Assembly: GCA_022059125.1 (NCBI GenBank)
Contig: JAEUWY010000006.1
Coordinates: 186,001 to 250,000, forward strand
Direction of reading: 5' to 3'
Source: Corynespora cassiicola
Taxonomy: Eukaryota; Ascomycota; Dothideomycetes; Pleosporales; Corynesporascaceae
Length of the DNA: 64,000 nt
A program made the translations under genes and the position numbers. The notes under the pieces were generated by a model, which ran no database searches, had not been told where the DNA came from, and saw nothing but the letters and a program-made list of their open reading frames with translations. This document shows positions 1 through 11,837 of the stretch, piece after piece. Numbering within the stretch: position 1 is the stretch's first letter; every line of letters starts with the position of its first letter.

Positions 1-1399
1 TCGATTACCGTCTCCCATGAGGGACAATCCGCGACCATCAGGCTGCCTATCAAGGTCAAGGGTGGAGGAGATGCAGCGCTATCTCTGCCGTCGCAACCAC
101 CCAGCAAAGACCTTACGCTGCGCCTGCAGATGGAGGAGAAGGAGGGTACAGATTTGCTCGGAGCGCTGCAATCGGAAGAGCGAAAGGCAAATCTCGTGCC
201 CTGGGACGGCGCTTCTCTTGGCGAGTTGAAGGACGTAAAAGTACACTGCAAAGCCTGCTCAACGACTGTCGTGCCCGCAGGCAAGGCCAACGAATGGAGG
301 GACCTCCCAAACGAGAATTGGGCTGAAATGATGGACTTTTGGCACTGCCACAAACCGGACGAGCACCACTTGCACGACCATACGCATGAAGCGACTGTCG
401 GCAAGAAGGGATACGCCGCCGGCAACCGTCTCAAGGCAGCCGAGGGCATAGGATTCGTAGACCTGGCGAGCTTCCTGCTGAAAGAGCAAGACTGCGAGGG
501 TATTCAGGTAGGTCCTACATAGTCTCTTCTCTGCGTGTTTGTTTGATAGTTCCACGGGTGGAGAAGAAGGTGGATCAGCCCTTTTGCATGGCTACATCGC
601 CGATACTACGCACCCAAGAAAAATGTAGCTCAACAACTCGCGGCACTGCGATCCTCTTCCCCTGGTCGACGGGTCCGTTGCCGTCGGGGAGCAGCCTGGT
701 GTTTCACCGCCGGTACTGCCTCGAGACCATCGGCTCGGCGGGATAAACTTCAGGCTACATCGTCATCACCGTCACTGCATTGCTTTGTCCCGCGCCTGGT
801 CTTGACCCCCAACTGACCAAGTCTAGGCGGCCTCTGACCAAGAGCCCCCAGACACATCCCTCGTCTGCGTACACTGCAAGCACCAACTCGGCACCCTCGA
901 CGATAGCGCTGACGGCCACCGCCTCTGGAAATGGAGCCTCGATGTCACCTCCCCAGATCTCTCCCCTTCCTACTCTAGCTCCTACTCCCCGCAAAAGTGG
1001 ATCTCCGCACGCCTCCTCTTCCTCATCGAGAACCAGGGCGTCCGGAAATTCCACATCCATCCCGACATTCTAGCGGGCGCTGACTCTGTCCCCGCGCTGC
1101 TGGTCTGGGTCTTCACGCCCGATCTCTTCTTCTCGTCGTCGATTGCGGGACAGGGGCGGAATGGACCTATACGCTCGATGAAGGTGTTTTATCAGGAGAA
1201 GAGGTATGCGCCGCCGAAGCCAGGGGATGTGGAGAGTGTGGGCGTCGAGGAAGTGGCTTTCCCTGAAGAACTCTTTGAGGAGCTGAGGAGGGCGCTGGAG
1301 GGGAGTCAAGGGTTGCTGCCGCAGTCGGCGAGGAAGTTTCAGGGATGGGAGGTAGGGCTTTTGGAGAGGTTCGATTTGGGGGAGATGGCGCGACGGTGA
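1..1399 (+). CDS. UBE3D-like (HECT_2) E2-binding ubiquitin ligase protein, 5' truncated
   Basis: The reading frame is open from base 1, so the N-terminus lies outside the window. Exon 1 runs to 507 and the last exon is 827-1399. A GT-AG intron of 319 nt (508-826) joins them in phase 0, although part of it could hold a further small exon. Conserved marks are a CxxC (CKACST), the block WRDLPNENW followed by DFWHCHKP, a His-rich stretch, a second CxxC (CVHCKHQLGTL) and a C-terminal region FYQEKRYAPP. These are typical of the E2C-binding HECT-like family, known to bind E2 enzymes in ubiquitin transfer. The family call rests on motif recognition; the middle of the gene model is the weak point. Confidence 0.75.
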
Positions 1400-2814
1400 T
1401 GAGGGTGTATGGTACCGACATAGCTACATAGTTTCGTCGGCGGAATGAAAGATGAGTATTTATTATGACGACATGATACTTGATCTATACTGTGGCATTG
1501 TTCTGTATCTCATCCCGGGATTTTTTTTTTAAAAAAAAAAACGTGCAAAGTCCGTTGTGGAACCGACAGGGCGTTAAGTGGCTGGCTATAATAAGTCACA
1601 GGATTGTCCCGTAGTTCATCGTGACAGCTTTTTTGAAAACTAGCAGAGTTGATTGTGGAGCCGACACAGCATTAAGTAGCTGTTATAAGAATAAAAGGCT
1701 AGATATCTAAGCCAGGTGAGCTGTATACCCTGGGTACTTTGCACCTGAGAATTTGAGGACGAACCAACTGCTCGTCCCAGCAATCGATGAAAACAAGTTC
1801 TACGAGTCATCGGTTCTACTATTTGGCCACCCAGCCATGGCCAAGCTTTTGATTGCCATCGAAGATGTCCCAATCTTTATCGGAGACATAATGTTTCTCA
1901 GCGCAGCATCCCCCTGTTTTTCAAGACGATGGTCCAAGTTACTAAATGGTCACATGCTTGTCTCTTCATGATTGCAGCTTCCGCAGTCTATGCTTGGTTC
2001 CATTTCCCCTCAACATGGCAGGTGGGTATCCATTTACTAGTCCAACGTAAATTAAGATAAATCTATCTACATCTAAGCCACCTGGCTCTTTTGTACGTAA
2101 TAAATCCAGATTTAGTATTTAACTAATACTTACGTTTATACTGCAGAAGAACTGCAGAACTTTCATTAACTATGAGTATTATTGAGTGTGACAGCGATGC
2201 ACAAGAGTAAAAAAGCAATCCCTACTAGAAAGATTTTCCTCTTTGCAAATACTAACCACTAGGTGAGTGTCTATGCTACATCTAGTTAGATATCATGAAG
2301 AAACCGAGCTAGCAGGCCCGATTTAGCAGTCTTCCGCGATGAACTCACTTCAAAACAAACTCTAATCGTGTACGACATGCAAGTACACAGGGCATGTAAT
2401 TGCCACAAAACTTCTTCTAGAAGTTCTCTAGAATCTTTTACGTGCATCTAAGATACAAGTATGTGCACAGAGGGTTGTTGGGCTGACAACTAAATGGAGC
2501 AAGTATCGCCATACTTATCAGTTTTCCACAATACGGAAGCAGGTATGCGCCGCGTTTGTTCATTTTGAGGTTAACAGACTATAGATTCCTTCTTGTTTCA
2601 AACACCGGCGTGATGACCTTTCGATCGCTTGCCCGACTGAGATGAAAATTCAATATGTACGATATTGAATGCATTTTTGTTCCGTGATATCCGATACCCT
2701 TAAATACGGAAGCTCCTTTCTTCTGTCATACCAGCGGTATGATTTCCGCACCCACACTCTCTTTCTCCTTTCTCTCTCGTCACTCTTTACTGAATCAAAC
2801 AAAAGTTGCCCTCT
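1400..2814. other. Gene-free 1.4 kb stretch with degenerate repeats
   Basis: I recognise no gene here. It contains a T10/A11 palindromic run at 1521-1541 and two degenerate direct copies (1555-1593 and 1653-1691) sharing the pattern TTGTGGrnCCGACA followed by TTAAGT. A relatively AT-rich tract follows. The right end is the pectin lyase promoter: a TAAATA box near 2700 and a CT-rich tract at about 2756-2790 just before the start codon. Short open frames at 1640-1971 have no recognisable similarity. Confidence 0.4.
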
Positions 2815-4039
2815 ATGAAGATATTTCTATTTACTGCACTCGCCAGTCTGGCACATGTGGCTACTGCGGTCGGGGTAGTCGGCAAGGCTGAGGGCTTTGC
2901 CGCGGGCGTCACCGGAGGTGGTAGTGCTACACCGCAATACCCCAAAGACATCATGGAGTTGACTTCTTGGTTGACCGACTCGACCGCGCGTGTGATTGTC
3001 CTCGACAAGACCTTTGACTACACAACGTCTGAAGGCACTGTGACTGGTACTGCATGCGCCAGCTGGGGTACTGGTGCATCATGCCAGCGTATCCTCCTGG
3101 ACAAATGCGATGCTGGAACCAAGGCAGAGACTGTCACGTATTACAAGGCTGCGAAGAATCCTATCAAGGTCGGGTCGAACAAGACCATTCTTGGTATTGG
3201 ATCAAAGGGCATAATCAAAGGCAAAGGCCTCAGCTTTGGGGGCAAGAACGTGATTGTCCAAAACATTCAAGTTAGCGATCTGAACCACAAGTATGTCTGG
3301 GGTGGCGATGCACTCTCTTTCGCAGGTGCGGATCTCATCTGGATCGATCACGTCACTGTAAGTGCCGCCTTGGATTTTACAGAATTACTGTTTTGACCCG
3401 AATACTCGATAGACTGCCCGCCCTGGCCGACAGCATTATGTTTTCGGTTACACACCTAGCACGCGCATTGAACTCTCTAGCAACTTCATCAACGGTCAAT
3501 CCGACTACTCGACTGGATGCAACGGCTACCATTATTGGGTGTTTGAGATGGTCGGCACCGGCGACACCATCAGCATGAAGAATAACTACATCACCAAGAC
3601 TGCTGGTCGTGGCCCTGCACTGAGCGGCAAAACTCTTCTCCATGCCGTCAACAATGTCTGGAACGACGTCAAAGGCCATATGTTGGAGGGTGGAGAGGCG
3701 ACTGCCCGCGGTATATTCGAAGGAAATGTGTTTTCTAACGTCCAAAACGTCGTGGCCGACTACAAGGGCAAGCTCTTCGGGTCACCAGATGCCAACACGA
3801 ACAAGCAGTGCAGCTCTGCGCTTGGAAGGGCTTGCGAAGTGAATCTTTTCCAGGGCTCCACAGTTGCATCAAGCCTCACAAGCTTGAAAGATACATCTTT
3901 CTTTGGCGAGTTCAAGGGCTTGACTGTACCCAAGGCGGCGGCAGCATCGTCAATTACTCAAACTATTCCGGCCCGTGCTGGTACCGGTAAGCTCGCTGCA
4001 CTTGCGGGAAGATCGAACTCGATGAGGTTTAAAGATTAA
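2815..4039 (+). CDS. Secreted pectin lyase (polysaccharide lyase family 1)
   Basis: Exons 2815-3357 and 3413-4039 with a 55-nt GT-AG intron give 389 residues. The start is the ATG at 2815 because it opens directly into a hydrophobic signal peptide (residues 1 to about 19). Family blocks follow in order: AEGFAAGVTGGG, an NKTILGIGSKGIIKGKGL segment, the YVWGGDA and WIDHVT blocks flanking the intron, TARPGRQHYVFGY, and NGYHYWVFEMVG. This matches the fungal pectin lyase (EC 4.2.2.10) branch of PL1 better than pectate lyase. The enzyme is expected to cleave methyl-esterified pectin outside the cell by beta-elimination. Length agrees with the family. Confidence 0.9.
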
Positions 4040-4486
4040 ATTTGTAATACTTATTACAACATTACTGGAGCTAATTTACATGACATATTTTCTATTGTAT
4101 ATAGTTTCCAGCTTGCCAGGCTGTACAAAACTGGTAGCACAGCTCCCAGAAAGCTGTGTCTAGGGTCAGGCCAAAAATCATTTGGAAAGCCATTGAGAAT
4201 TGACATTCAAACATGTTTTTTTATCTTCTCTACATAGTTTCGAGTAATGGTTCTAAACTAAATCACTTAATATGACTCTGGAATGTTACTTGAATCAGGT
4301 TGCCCCACGCCAAAACATTTAATATGGCTTTACCCCTGCCAACTTCAGAAGAAGATCTGATTCGTCAGGCTCGTAGAAAGGGCGATTTCTGTGGTGTGTA
4401 TCAGCTTTACCAAGTCGTATCTGTTCTTTTTCTTCATGGAAGATATTCGCATGTGGCCAATGTGTCTGCATGGCATTAGAGTTGTT
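4040..4486. other. Intergenic, convergent gene ends
   Basis: This stretch lies between the 3' ends of the pectin lyase and the dioxygenase. A 51-codon open frame starts at ATG 4324 and ends near 4479. It has no recognisable similarity and is probably chance or a relic. Nothing else is supported. Confidence 0.3.
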
Positions 4487-5453
4487 TCATCTGACACGTG
4501 TGTGATGGCCTACCGTTCCCAGTCTCTGCTTGTAGTATCCCGCTTTCTTTTCTAGATCTTCAGGTGATGCAAACGAAGCAGGCGTATAGCAAATATACAT
4601 GACTGCCCGAACATTCTGGGTCTCTGGGACTGTGTTGTGGTGCATTGTACGGGAGTCCCAAAGGATCAAGTCGCCAGGCTCAGCGCACACCTTGACCATC
4701 TCGCAGCCTCGTTCCGTGAACCATGAAACTTCTTCATCGGAGAAACCGAACCAGTCTGCAGGACCCCACGTTGGCCTCTCTCTGACTTCGGGGTGCATCT
4801 TGAAGAATTGCTCGTTCAACTTGTGCGAGCCTTTTGCCACTATCAAACCTCCATCTTTAGGTCCATTGGGCTTGAAGTTCAGTATGCCCTGAACGCACTG
4901 CATCCCCTTTCTGTTCGGACTCTGGTCAACATGGGGCCAAGGCTCAGATGGCTTCAAATTCGCCGAAGGCAACGTGAAATTGAGTCCGTCAAAAGAGACT
5001 AATAGTTTATCGGTACCCCACAGCTTGGAGAAAGCTCCAAGAACTCCAGGCTCCCTGAATCTGTCAGAAAATTGTGGCAGGCAGCGGTGCCTAGCGTCTT
5101 ACAATCTAGCATCCCACATCACTTTCTCATGTTGCACGGAGTAACCGTGATACATCCCTCCCCTAATTTGGATCAGTTAAGACGTATGTGGGAGGTAATA
5201 AAGTGATATCGTACTTGATGTGTGCTGGTAGGCACTCCTCTCCCCATGTCGAAGGGTCGTTTGCTTTGAATCCATATGGAAATGTCTCTAGCCATTGAAA
5301 CATCCGGTCAACATAAGATTGCGCTTTCTCTGGCGTTATCACGCCCTTGACCACAACGTAGCCATCCCTGAATAGCTGGTCTCGCCAATCTCCAGTCGTC
5401 ACGTTTGTATCGATAAGAGGTTCGTTTTCGTAGTGAGGCATTGCGGGGTGCAA
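4487..5453 (-). CDS. Phytanoyl-CoA dioxygenase (PhyH) family protein
   Basis: Three exons (5453-5215, 5162-5103, 5060-4487; introns of 52 and 42 nt) give 290 residues in one phase-consistent frame. The protein has the Fe(II)/2-oxoglutarate dioxygenase signature: an HxD pair in PWPHVDQSP, a distal His in HHNTVPE, and a downstream basic segment. The N-terminus reads LFRDGYVVVKGV, typical of PhyH proteins. Fungal members hydroxylate diverse small molecules and the substrate here is unknown. It is divergent from the sugar transporter at 6026, so the two may share a promoter. The second exon is only 60 nt and supported by phase and family fit. Confidence 0.85.
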
Positions 5454-6025
5454 AAGAGCCGATTAGGCGCAAATTTCCCGTTGATATCGATAGAGTCGAA
5501 AGAAACGAAGTGCATACGGCCTAGCCACCTTTATAGCCAACACCCCCGCTTTCCAAAGCTGGCTCGATGAAAGCACGGATGGCACCATGTGTAGTGTAAA
5601 GCGGATGCGGAGAAGTCTTTCCGCGCTGCGGGACCACTATCCGAAGCTTGGTTGGAAAGCCGGCTCACTTGCGGGGAAAAAACCGACCAGCACCAAAAAT
5701 GTGGCGATCAAAGATTAGGAACCCTTGACAGATTGGTATGCTGATATCGTTTATGGCCCGCTGCGGCTAGCGTAGATACCGATCTCAAGATATGGAGTCT
5801 GCTGAAGGAAAAGAATGATCCTGATTGGATGTCGACAAAAGACTCGGGCGAGTCACGGCCGAGTTTTGAAGTCTACCCCAACATATCACTTATCGTCAAT
5901 GTACACATGCGGTGATCTCCTTCAATGAGCCATTGAGAATTTGAACGCGAATAAATGTGTGGCATGATGCCCATTATGCAGAATCAGGACGAGCAATTCA
6001 GTTTGTTGTTCATTCTATTCCTTCG
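5454..6025. promoter_or_regulatory. Shared divergent promoter region
   Basis: This 572-bp region separates the divergent starts of the PhyH protein and the sugar transporter. I see no coding potential and no clear factor-binding palindrome. Confidence 0.4.
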
Positions 6026-7678
6026 ATGTCTTCTCTCACTTCAGTGTCTGGTGACGGCGAGTTGACGAGCCACATTCTCGATGGACCAAAACCAAAATGG
6101 TGGAAAGACTCTGGGCTTAGACGCTTGATGTTCTGGCAGTTGTGTATCCTAGTCTCTCAAGCAACTGTCGGTTATGACGAGAGCCTTGTGGGAAGCTTCC
6201 AAGCAATGCAGTCATGGGTAGAAGGTGACTCGAATCGCAAAGAAAGAAATCCGTGTAGATCACTCACCGATGATAGCTATGGGACACCCCACAAGCTCAG
6301 ATGTTGGGCTCATCACTTCCATTTTGTTCGTCGGTGGCTTTGTCGGCGCCTTCTTTGCGCCCCATGTTGCAGACAACTACGGTCGACGCCCCTCGATTTT
6401 CGTCGGATCATTGCTCTGTACAACAGGTGCAGCTATACAGACAGCATCGACCTCACGGGGCATGTTTATCGGCAGTCGTCTGATTCTCGGACTCGGCATC
6501 AGCTTCACGACCAATGCGGGCCCTACCCTACTGAATGAACTTGCGCACCCACAAATGAGAGGCCAGATCTCAGCAACAGTGAGTTTTCCACTACTTTTTT
6601 CTATTTACTAGCTGATAATAAAAAGTTCAATGCACTCTGGTACGTTGGATCCATCATCGCCTCCTGGCTAACGTTTGGCACTGGCCATCTGAACTCGCAC
6701 TGGGCCTGGCGTATTCCATCTCTCGTACAAGGCGTGCCTGCGGTTTTGGTCGCAATATCAGTAGCCTGGATTCCAGAATCTCCAAGGTTTTTATGTTCCA
6801 AGGGCCGGATCCCGGAAGCGCAGCAGATCTTGAACTACTACCACGCCAACGGGCGACAAGATGACCCGCTAGTCGCCGCCGAACTGGAGCAAATCATCAC
6901 GGCGATTCGACTTGAAAGGGAAAGCAAGATGACGAGTTGGAGCACCATGCTCAAATCGCGCGCCAACAGGAAACGATTGGGAATCTGCATCGCAGTTGCG
7001 CTACTAACCCTCTGGAACGGACAAGGAGTCATTTCCTACTACTTCTCCCCTATCCTGACGAGCATTGGCATTACCAACACCAACCAACAGACAGGCATCA
7101 ATGGAGGCATGCAGATCTGGAACCTCCTCTGTTCGCTCTTCGGTGTCTACCTGTCGGAGCGCATTGGACGTCGGCCTCTATGGCTCGCATCCTTTATTGG
7201 AATGATGATGGCTAACGTACCCTTGACAATTGCGTCGGCGCGGTACGCTGCCAATGGATCCAAAGGCGCCGCGTACGCGACGGTCATATTTCTCTTCCTG
7301 TATAACGCTGCCTTCAACATTGCGTGCAACCCTCTTCCTTATAGCTATACTACAGAGCTGCTGCCATACTCTATCCGCACGCGGGGACTGGGACTCTTCA
7401 TCAGCATTAGCATGGCTGCGCTCACAGTGAACCAATATGTGAACCCAATTGCTCTTGATAGCATTGGATTTTGGTACTTTGTCTTTTATCTGGGCATGTT
7501 GATCATCGGAGTAGCGATCATCTACTTCTTCTTCCCTGAGACCAAAGGGTACACATTGGAGGAGTTGGCGCGAGTATTTGGGGAGGATGGAGTTGAGCGG
7601 GTGGAGGTTATTCGGGGAGTCGAAGTCGGGTCCAATGTTTCGCACGAGGAGATTATACATCAGCAGAAAGGGGTTTAG
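6026..7678 (+). CDS. MFS sugar transporter (lactose permease/hexose transporter-like)
   Basis: Exons 6026-6224, 6277-6578 and 6626-7678 (introns 52 and 47 nt) encode 517 residues. I chose ATG 6026 over an upstream in-frame ATG at 5957 because the protein then begins like its family. Sugar-porter signatures are present: a YGRRP loop after TM2, PESPRF after TM6, GRRPLW after TM8, and PETKGYTLEEL at the end of TM12. About twelve hydrophobic segments are visible. It should sit in the plasma membrane and import a sugar by proton symport. Substrate cannot be told; lactose/cellobiose-permease-like fungal proteins look closest. Neighbouring pectin lyase suggests plant-sugar use, an inference only. 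Confidence 0.88.
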
Positions 7679-8016
7679 TGAATCAAGCGAGCCATGTTCT
7701 CGGTAGTTGGCAATTAGTAGGAAGCGGGTGTCGTACCCTAGTTTCTCTGCATATTGGCTTGAAGCGCCACATTAGTTCATCTCTAGTCTCTCTCCTTGTT
7801 GTGCTATCCTTTTCAGTCAGGCGATATGATTTGGCTTGAAAATGGTCACCCCCACATGGGTATTTTCCATGACAGCAGTAACTCTATCATCTTGACTTGA
7901 GATGGAGAAAAGGGGTGCGAAGACCAAACTGGGATATTTTACATTTGGTATGCCTCGGCCAGGGCCGAGCTCGTCGGCCAATACTATACACTCTCCGAAT
8001 ACTGTACATTTGAGTC
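7679..8016. other. Convergent 3' region
   Basis: This is the 338 bp between the transporter stop and the PET123 stop, presumably 3' UTRs of convergent genes. No gene is supported. Confidence 0.4.
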
Positions 8017-8916
8017 TTACATCTTTCCGCCGGTAAGCTCCTCGGCCACCTTCCTGATTCTTTCTTCGGCCAATCCCACACCCTCGCCGCCCTTGAGCTT
8101 CTGCAAGCGGTCGCTGACACCCTCCGGGATGGGACCACTCCAAGGGCTGGGGCTGGGTCCATTTGGCACTGAGGTGCCCTTGTTGTCCCAGCCCATAGGC
8201 TCCTCCACGTTTCCAAAAGCCTTTTCAATGGCCTCGTCCAGCTGCTCTTCGTTCACAATGAACTCTCTGGCATTCGTGTACAGCTCGTGCAATCTCGCCT
8301 GACGGGTAGCATCTTGCTTGCTCATGCGCTTGGCATAGGCAATGCGTCGCGCCTTTGGAATGTTTGCGCGTGTGGTTGAGGGAAGTTTGTTGTCGAGCAA
8401 ATCGCGGATGCCCTTGGACACGCTGTTCTGCGTGAGGACGTCAACCTGCCGGGGCGGAGCGGTTGCGTAGGCCACACGGTCGGCGCCGCTCTTTTGGATA
8501 TAGGCAAAGCGCTCGGCGTCCATCTTGACCTTGCGCGCATGTAGCTCCTTTACACCCTGGCGGAGTGCGGCTTTGCGGCGCTCGGAGAGGCGCTGCTTAT
8601 ACAGGCGCTGCTCGGCGTCCTTGCTGAAGGGGCCGGGCTGTTTGATCTCCCTGGCATCGCGGGTGACATTGTCGATGAACCTGGGCGAGGCCTTGGGAAT
8701 GGCGGAGCGGTTCTTGAAGATGTCACGCGGCACGGGCAAGTGTCCCTTGACGATGGGCTTGGGCGCGTACGAGGGCTGCAGCGGCTTGGGGACATCGATG
8801 TAGTTGGGCGACTGCGGGCCCAGGGCGGCGGAGCGGGAGGTGCTGGAGAAGCCACGCAGGCCATTGGCGGCGGGATGGGGCGCCCGGGGGACGCAGACGG
8901 GTATTCGGGGCGGCAT
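8017..8916 (-). CDS. PET123: Mitochondrial small ribosomal subunit protein mS26 (Pet123 homologue)
   Basis: A single exon encodes 299 residues. The N-terminus is Arg/Ser-rich with no acidic residue for about 30 positions and a RGFSSTSR segment typical of a mitochondrial presequence and its cleavage zone. The central part is a long basic helix. The C-terminal third carries the family block LHELYTNAREFIVNEEQLDEAI, which aligns with the LLNLYHVANEFIVTE region I recall of yeast Pet123. The protein would be a structural part of the mitoribosome 37S subunit. It is divergent from NOG2, with 187 bp between start codons. Confidence 0.8.
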   Translation of the reverse strand: MPPRIPVCVPRAPHPAANGLRGFSSTSRSAALGPQSPNYIDVPKPLQPSYAPKPIVKGHLPVPRDIFKNRSAIPKASPRFIDNVTRDAREIKQPGPFSKDAEQRLYKQRLSERRKAALRQGVKELHARKVKMDAERFAYIQKSGADRVAYATAPPRQVDVLTQNSVSKGIRDLLDNKLPSTTRANIPKARRIAYAKRMSKQDATRQARLHELYTNAREFIVNEEQLDEAIEKAFGNVEEPMGWDNKGTSVPNGPSPSPWSGPIPEGVSDRLQKLKGGEGVGLAEERIRKVAEELTGGKM

Positions 8917-9103
8917 GGCGGGCGGGACTCGATGACGGACGGTCGAGGTGTAGACTGGCGTTGGTGTTGCAAAAAGTCGGGACGGAGGCTAGGCCGCCAA
9001 GCCCGCTAGCGTCCTGAATATTTTCTGAATTTCTGGCCCACCGAGCACCCAGCCCATTCCACCACCACTCCAGCCACGACAATCTCTGTTCGGAGTCGGC
9101 ACC
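8917..9103. promoter_or_regulatory. Divergent promoter between PET123 and NOG2
   Basis: This compact 187-bp region separates the start codons of two ribosome-related genes, one mitochondrial and one nucleolar. A shared promoter is likely from geometry; no specific site is claimed. Confidence 0.4.
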
Positions 9104-11317
9104 ATGGGAACTCATAAGAAGGAGAAGAACCGGAGAGAGCGCCAGGGTGCCACCGGCGATGGCATGGGCAATGGTGCGTTTTTGTCTATTTTTCACCCCA
9201 CAACACCCCGATTCCATGCTGATGTCTCTCCGCAGTCAAGGTCAAGGGCGAGAACTTTTACCGCGACGCCAAGAAGGTCAAGGTGATCAAGCGCCTGACA
9301 GGCGGCACCGCCCAGCGCAATGCCCGAGGAGACATCACCAAGGCCGCCATCTACCAGAGCAGAGAGGCACCTGTTGCGCGCGTCGAGCCCAACCGCAAGT
9401 GGTTCAATGCCACCCGTGTAATCAGCCAGGATGCCCTCGACTCGTTCCGCTCTGCCGTACAGGCTCAGGCCTCGGATCCCAACACCTACCTCATGAAGCG
9501 CAACAAGCTTCCCATGAGCTTGATTGAGGAGTCGGGGGCAAAGAACGTCAACGGTCTGAAGCAGCATGCCGCAAAGATTGCCGTCGAGAGCCAGCCGTTC
9601 AGCGAGACTTTTGGCCCCAAGGCACAACGCAAGAAGGTCAAGATCGACTTCAGCTCCATGGAGGATCTCGCGGGCCGGACTGGCGACATGCACGACAACT
9701 ACCTAGAGCGCCTTGAGCAGGCGAAACTGCTGTCAGGCACCTCTGGCGATCCTGATGCGGACAATGAGATTGACGGTCAGCTCACCACCGCGCGGGAGTC
9801 CATCTTCTCCAAGGGAACTTCGAGACGTATCTGGAACGAACTGTACAAGGTCATAGATTCCAGCGATGTCATTCTGCACGTTCTAGACGCCCGTGATCCC
9901 CTGGGCACTCGGTACGACAGAGTTTTCTCAATCCGTAAAACCCCAAATCGCTAACACGGCTCCAGTTGCCGCAGTGTTGAGAAATACCTGCGCGAAGAAG
10001 CTCCCCACAAGCACCTGGTTTTCATCCTGAACAAGGTGGACCTGGTCCCTAGCAAAGTCGCCGTAAGTGCAAAATTTTTCTTCAATTGCAACTTCACCCC
10101 ATCGCTAAGTCAAGGATGCTTCCTTCCCCTGTGGATACTCTATGGATACATTCTGTTACAGCTTTGGGAAATCAAAGATGACTCGCCGCCCCCGCGGCCG
10201 TTATGGTTGCGGGGAGGTCGACTTCCGTTTTGGTCGTCGGCCGCCAGAGTCTGCGTGGGACGTTTTGAGTTGAGGACTGCCTCTGCTTTCTTGTATTGCG
10301 GCCTGTGGCTTTTCTCTTAGTATTGTCTCGCACATGACTTCATTCGTTTTGACTGCTTCTTGTCTGCGACATGCACGACTAACGTATGAACAGGCTGCTT
10401 GGGTTCGCCACCTTTCGAAAGAGTTTCCCACACTCGCTTTCCATGCCAGCATTAACAACTCGTTTGGCAAGGGCTCCCTGATTGCCCTCTTGCGCCAGTT
10501 CTCGTCCCTGCACAGCGATCGCAAACAAATCTCGGTTGGTCTCGTCGGATACCCCAACACTGGTAAATCGAGTATCATCAATACCCTGCGGAAGAAGCGC
10601 GTCTGTACCGTTGCACCCATCGCTGGCGAAACCAAGGTGTGGCAGTATGTCACACTCATGAAGCGAATCTATATGATTGACTGTCCTGGTATCGTGCCCC
10701 CCAACCAGGGTGACAGCGATGAGGCACTGCTCCTCCGTGGATCTGTTCGCGTGGAGAATGTCGACTACCCCGCACAGTATGTAGAGGCCGTGCTCGCTCG
10801 CGTGCAGCCAAAGCACCTTCAGAGGACGTATGAGGTCAAGGATTACACAGATGCAACTACATTCCTGGAGCTGCTTTGCAGAAAACAGGGCAGGCTGCTC
10901 AAGGGTGGCGAGCCAGACCTCGATGGCTGCGCTAAGATTGTCATTAACGACTGGATACGCGGCAAGATTCCCTGGTTCACCCCGCCCCCATACAAGGAGG
11001 GCGAGAGTACCGAGGAGGCAGCCGGTGTTGAAGGTCGTCAGGGTCAGCTCGGCGAAATGGGCAAGAAGCGCAAGCGAGAGGACGGCGATGCCGCTCAAAG
11101 CGTGGCTGCACCCACCGAGGCTGACGACGACGATGACGACGAGGAGTTTGACGGCTTCAGCGACGAAGAAGGGGGTCTAGAGCTTGACGTTGACGATAGT
11201 GAAGATGGTGCAGAGGAAGAGGTCGAGGACTCGAGCGATGATGAAGCCGTAGAGGCAGAAGTCGCTGCGATATCCAGTGTGCTTTCAAACGCGAAAAAAC
11301 GGCAGCGGAAGGCATAG
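9104..11317 (+). CDS. NOG2: Nucleolar GTP-binding protein 2 (pre-60S assembly GTPase)
   Basis: Four exons (9104-9173, 9236-9911, 9966-10062, 10394-11317) encode 588 residues. The GTPase is circularly permuted, as in the YlqF/YawG family: G4 (NKVDL) comes first in exon 3, then G1 (GYPNTGKSS) and G3 (DCPGI) in exon 4. The conserved N-terminal region (NLYRD-like ENFYRDAKKVK, and TYLMKRNKLPMSLI) is present. The C-terminal tail is acidic (runs of D/E at about 495-565), then basic, as expected for nucleolar proteins. Nog2 acts on late nuclear 60S precursors. The last intron (10063-10393) is 331 nt against 62 and 54 nt for the other two. Confidence 0.93.
10063..10393 (+). ncRNA. Candidate snoRNA-hosting intron of NOG2
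   Basis: Yeast NOG2 is known to host the H/ACA snoRNA snR191 in its intron. Here one NOG2 intron is about six times longer than its siblings and contains structured GC-rich sequence, notably a perfect stem pairing 10190-10195 (CCCCGC) with 10209-10214 (GCGGGG). An ANANNA-type H-box candidate (AGATGA) lies at 10176-10181, with ACA candidates at 10332-10334 and 10369-10371. I could not fold the intron into a convincing two-hairpin H/ACA RNA by eye, so this is a candidate only. Confidence 0.35.
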
Positions 11318-11837
11318 GCAAAAGCAAAAGCATAGGCATAGATAATGACTTCAATGATACCCTGGGCACAAGAGTGCCTCATTGTTTCCTCACACAATTC
11401 ACCGATTGTGCGACTCGCACTACAACATGTAAAGAGATCTATATCAATGGCAAGCTGCATTTAGCTGGTTGTACGAGCTGTAGATTGACCGGAAGGGTTC
11501 CGTTACATCCCCGGACATTGGGTGGCTCGAGGATCTAGCCGCGTACATGCCGAGTAGGACTACCGCAACGGCATCAAATGTATTCCCGATCAATCAATTA
11601 GCTAGCAAGTGTCCCATGTAAGCCGCCTTCGTGAACCATCAGCTCCCCGCCTCGGCCGTCGATACCCCGGTCGCTGCCAGTCGTTGTACGATAATCAGAT
11701 CGCCGTTACCCCTCGGACCTTCCCCACATCCTATTCCGACATCGCCATTCCGCATCGCAATTCTGCAAGCTCTTTAATTCGAGACCTCCCGCATGTAACC
11801 CCGTTCCCTCTACCATTCCGCAACATATCCAATCAAC
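11318..11837. other. Intergenic between NOG2 and FAH-family gene
   Basis: This holds the NOG2 3' UTR and the promoter of the fumarylacetoacetate hydrolase-family gene. No further gene is supported. Confidence 0.4.

Noticed and set aside
1640..1971. Short frames in the gene-free region after the first gene
   Set aside because: No conserved motif; checked for transposase-like signatures and found none.
4324..4479. 51-codon frame between pectin lyase and PhyH genes
   Set aside because: It has an ATG and plausible codon use, but no similarity or splice partner; too little to call a gene.
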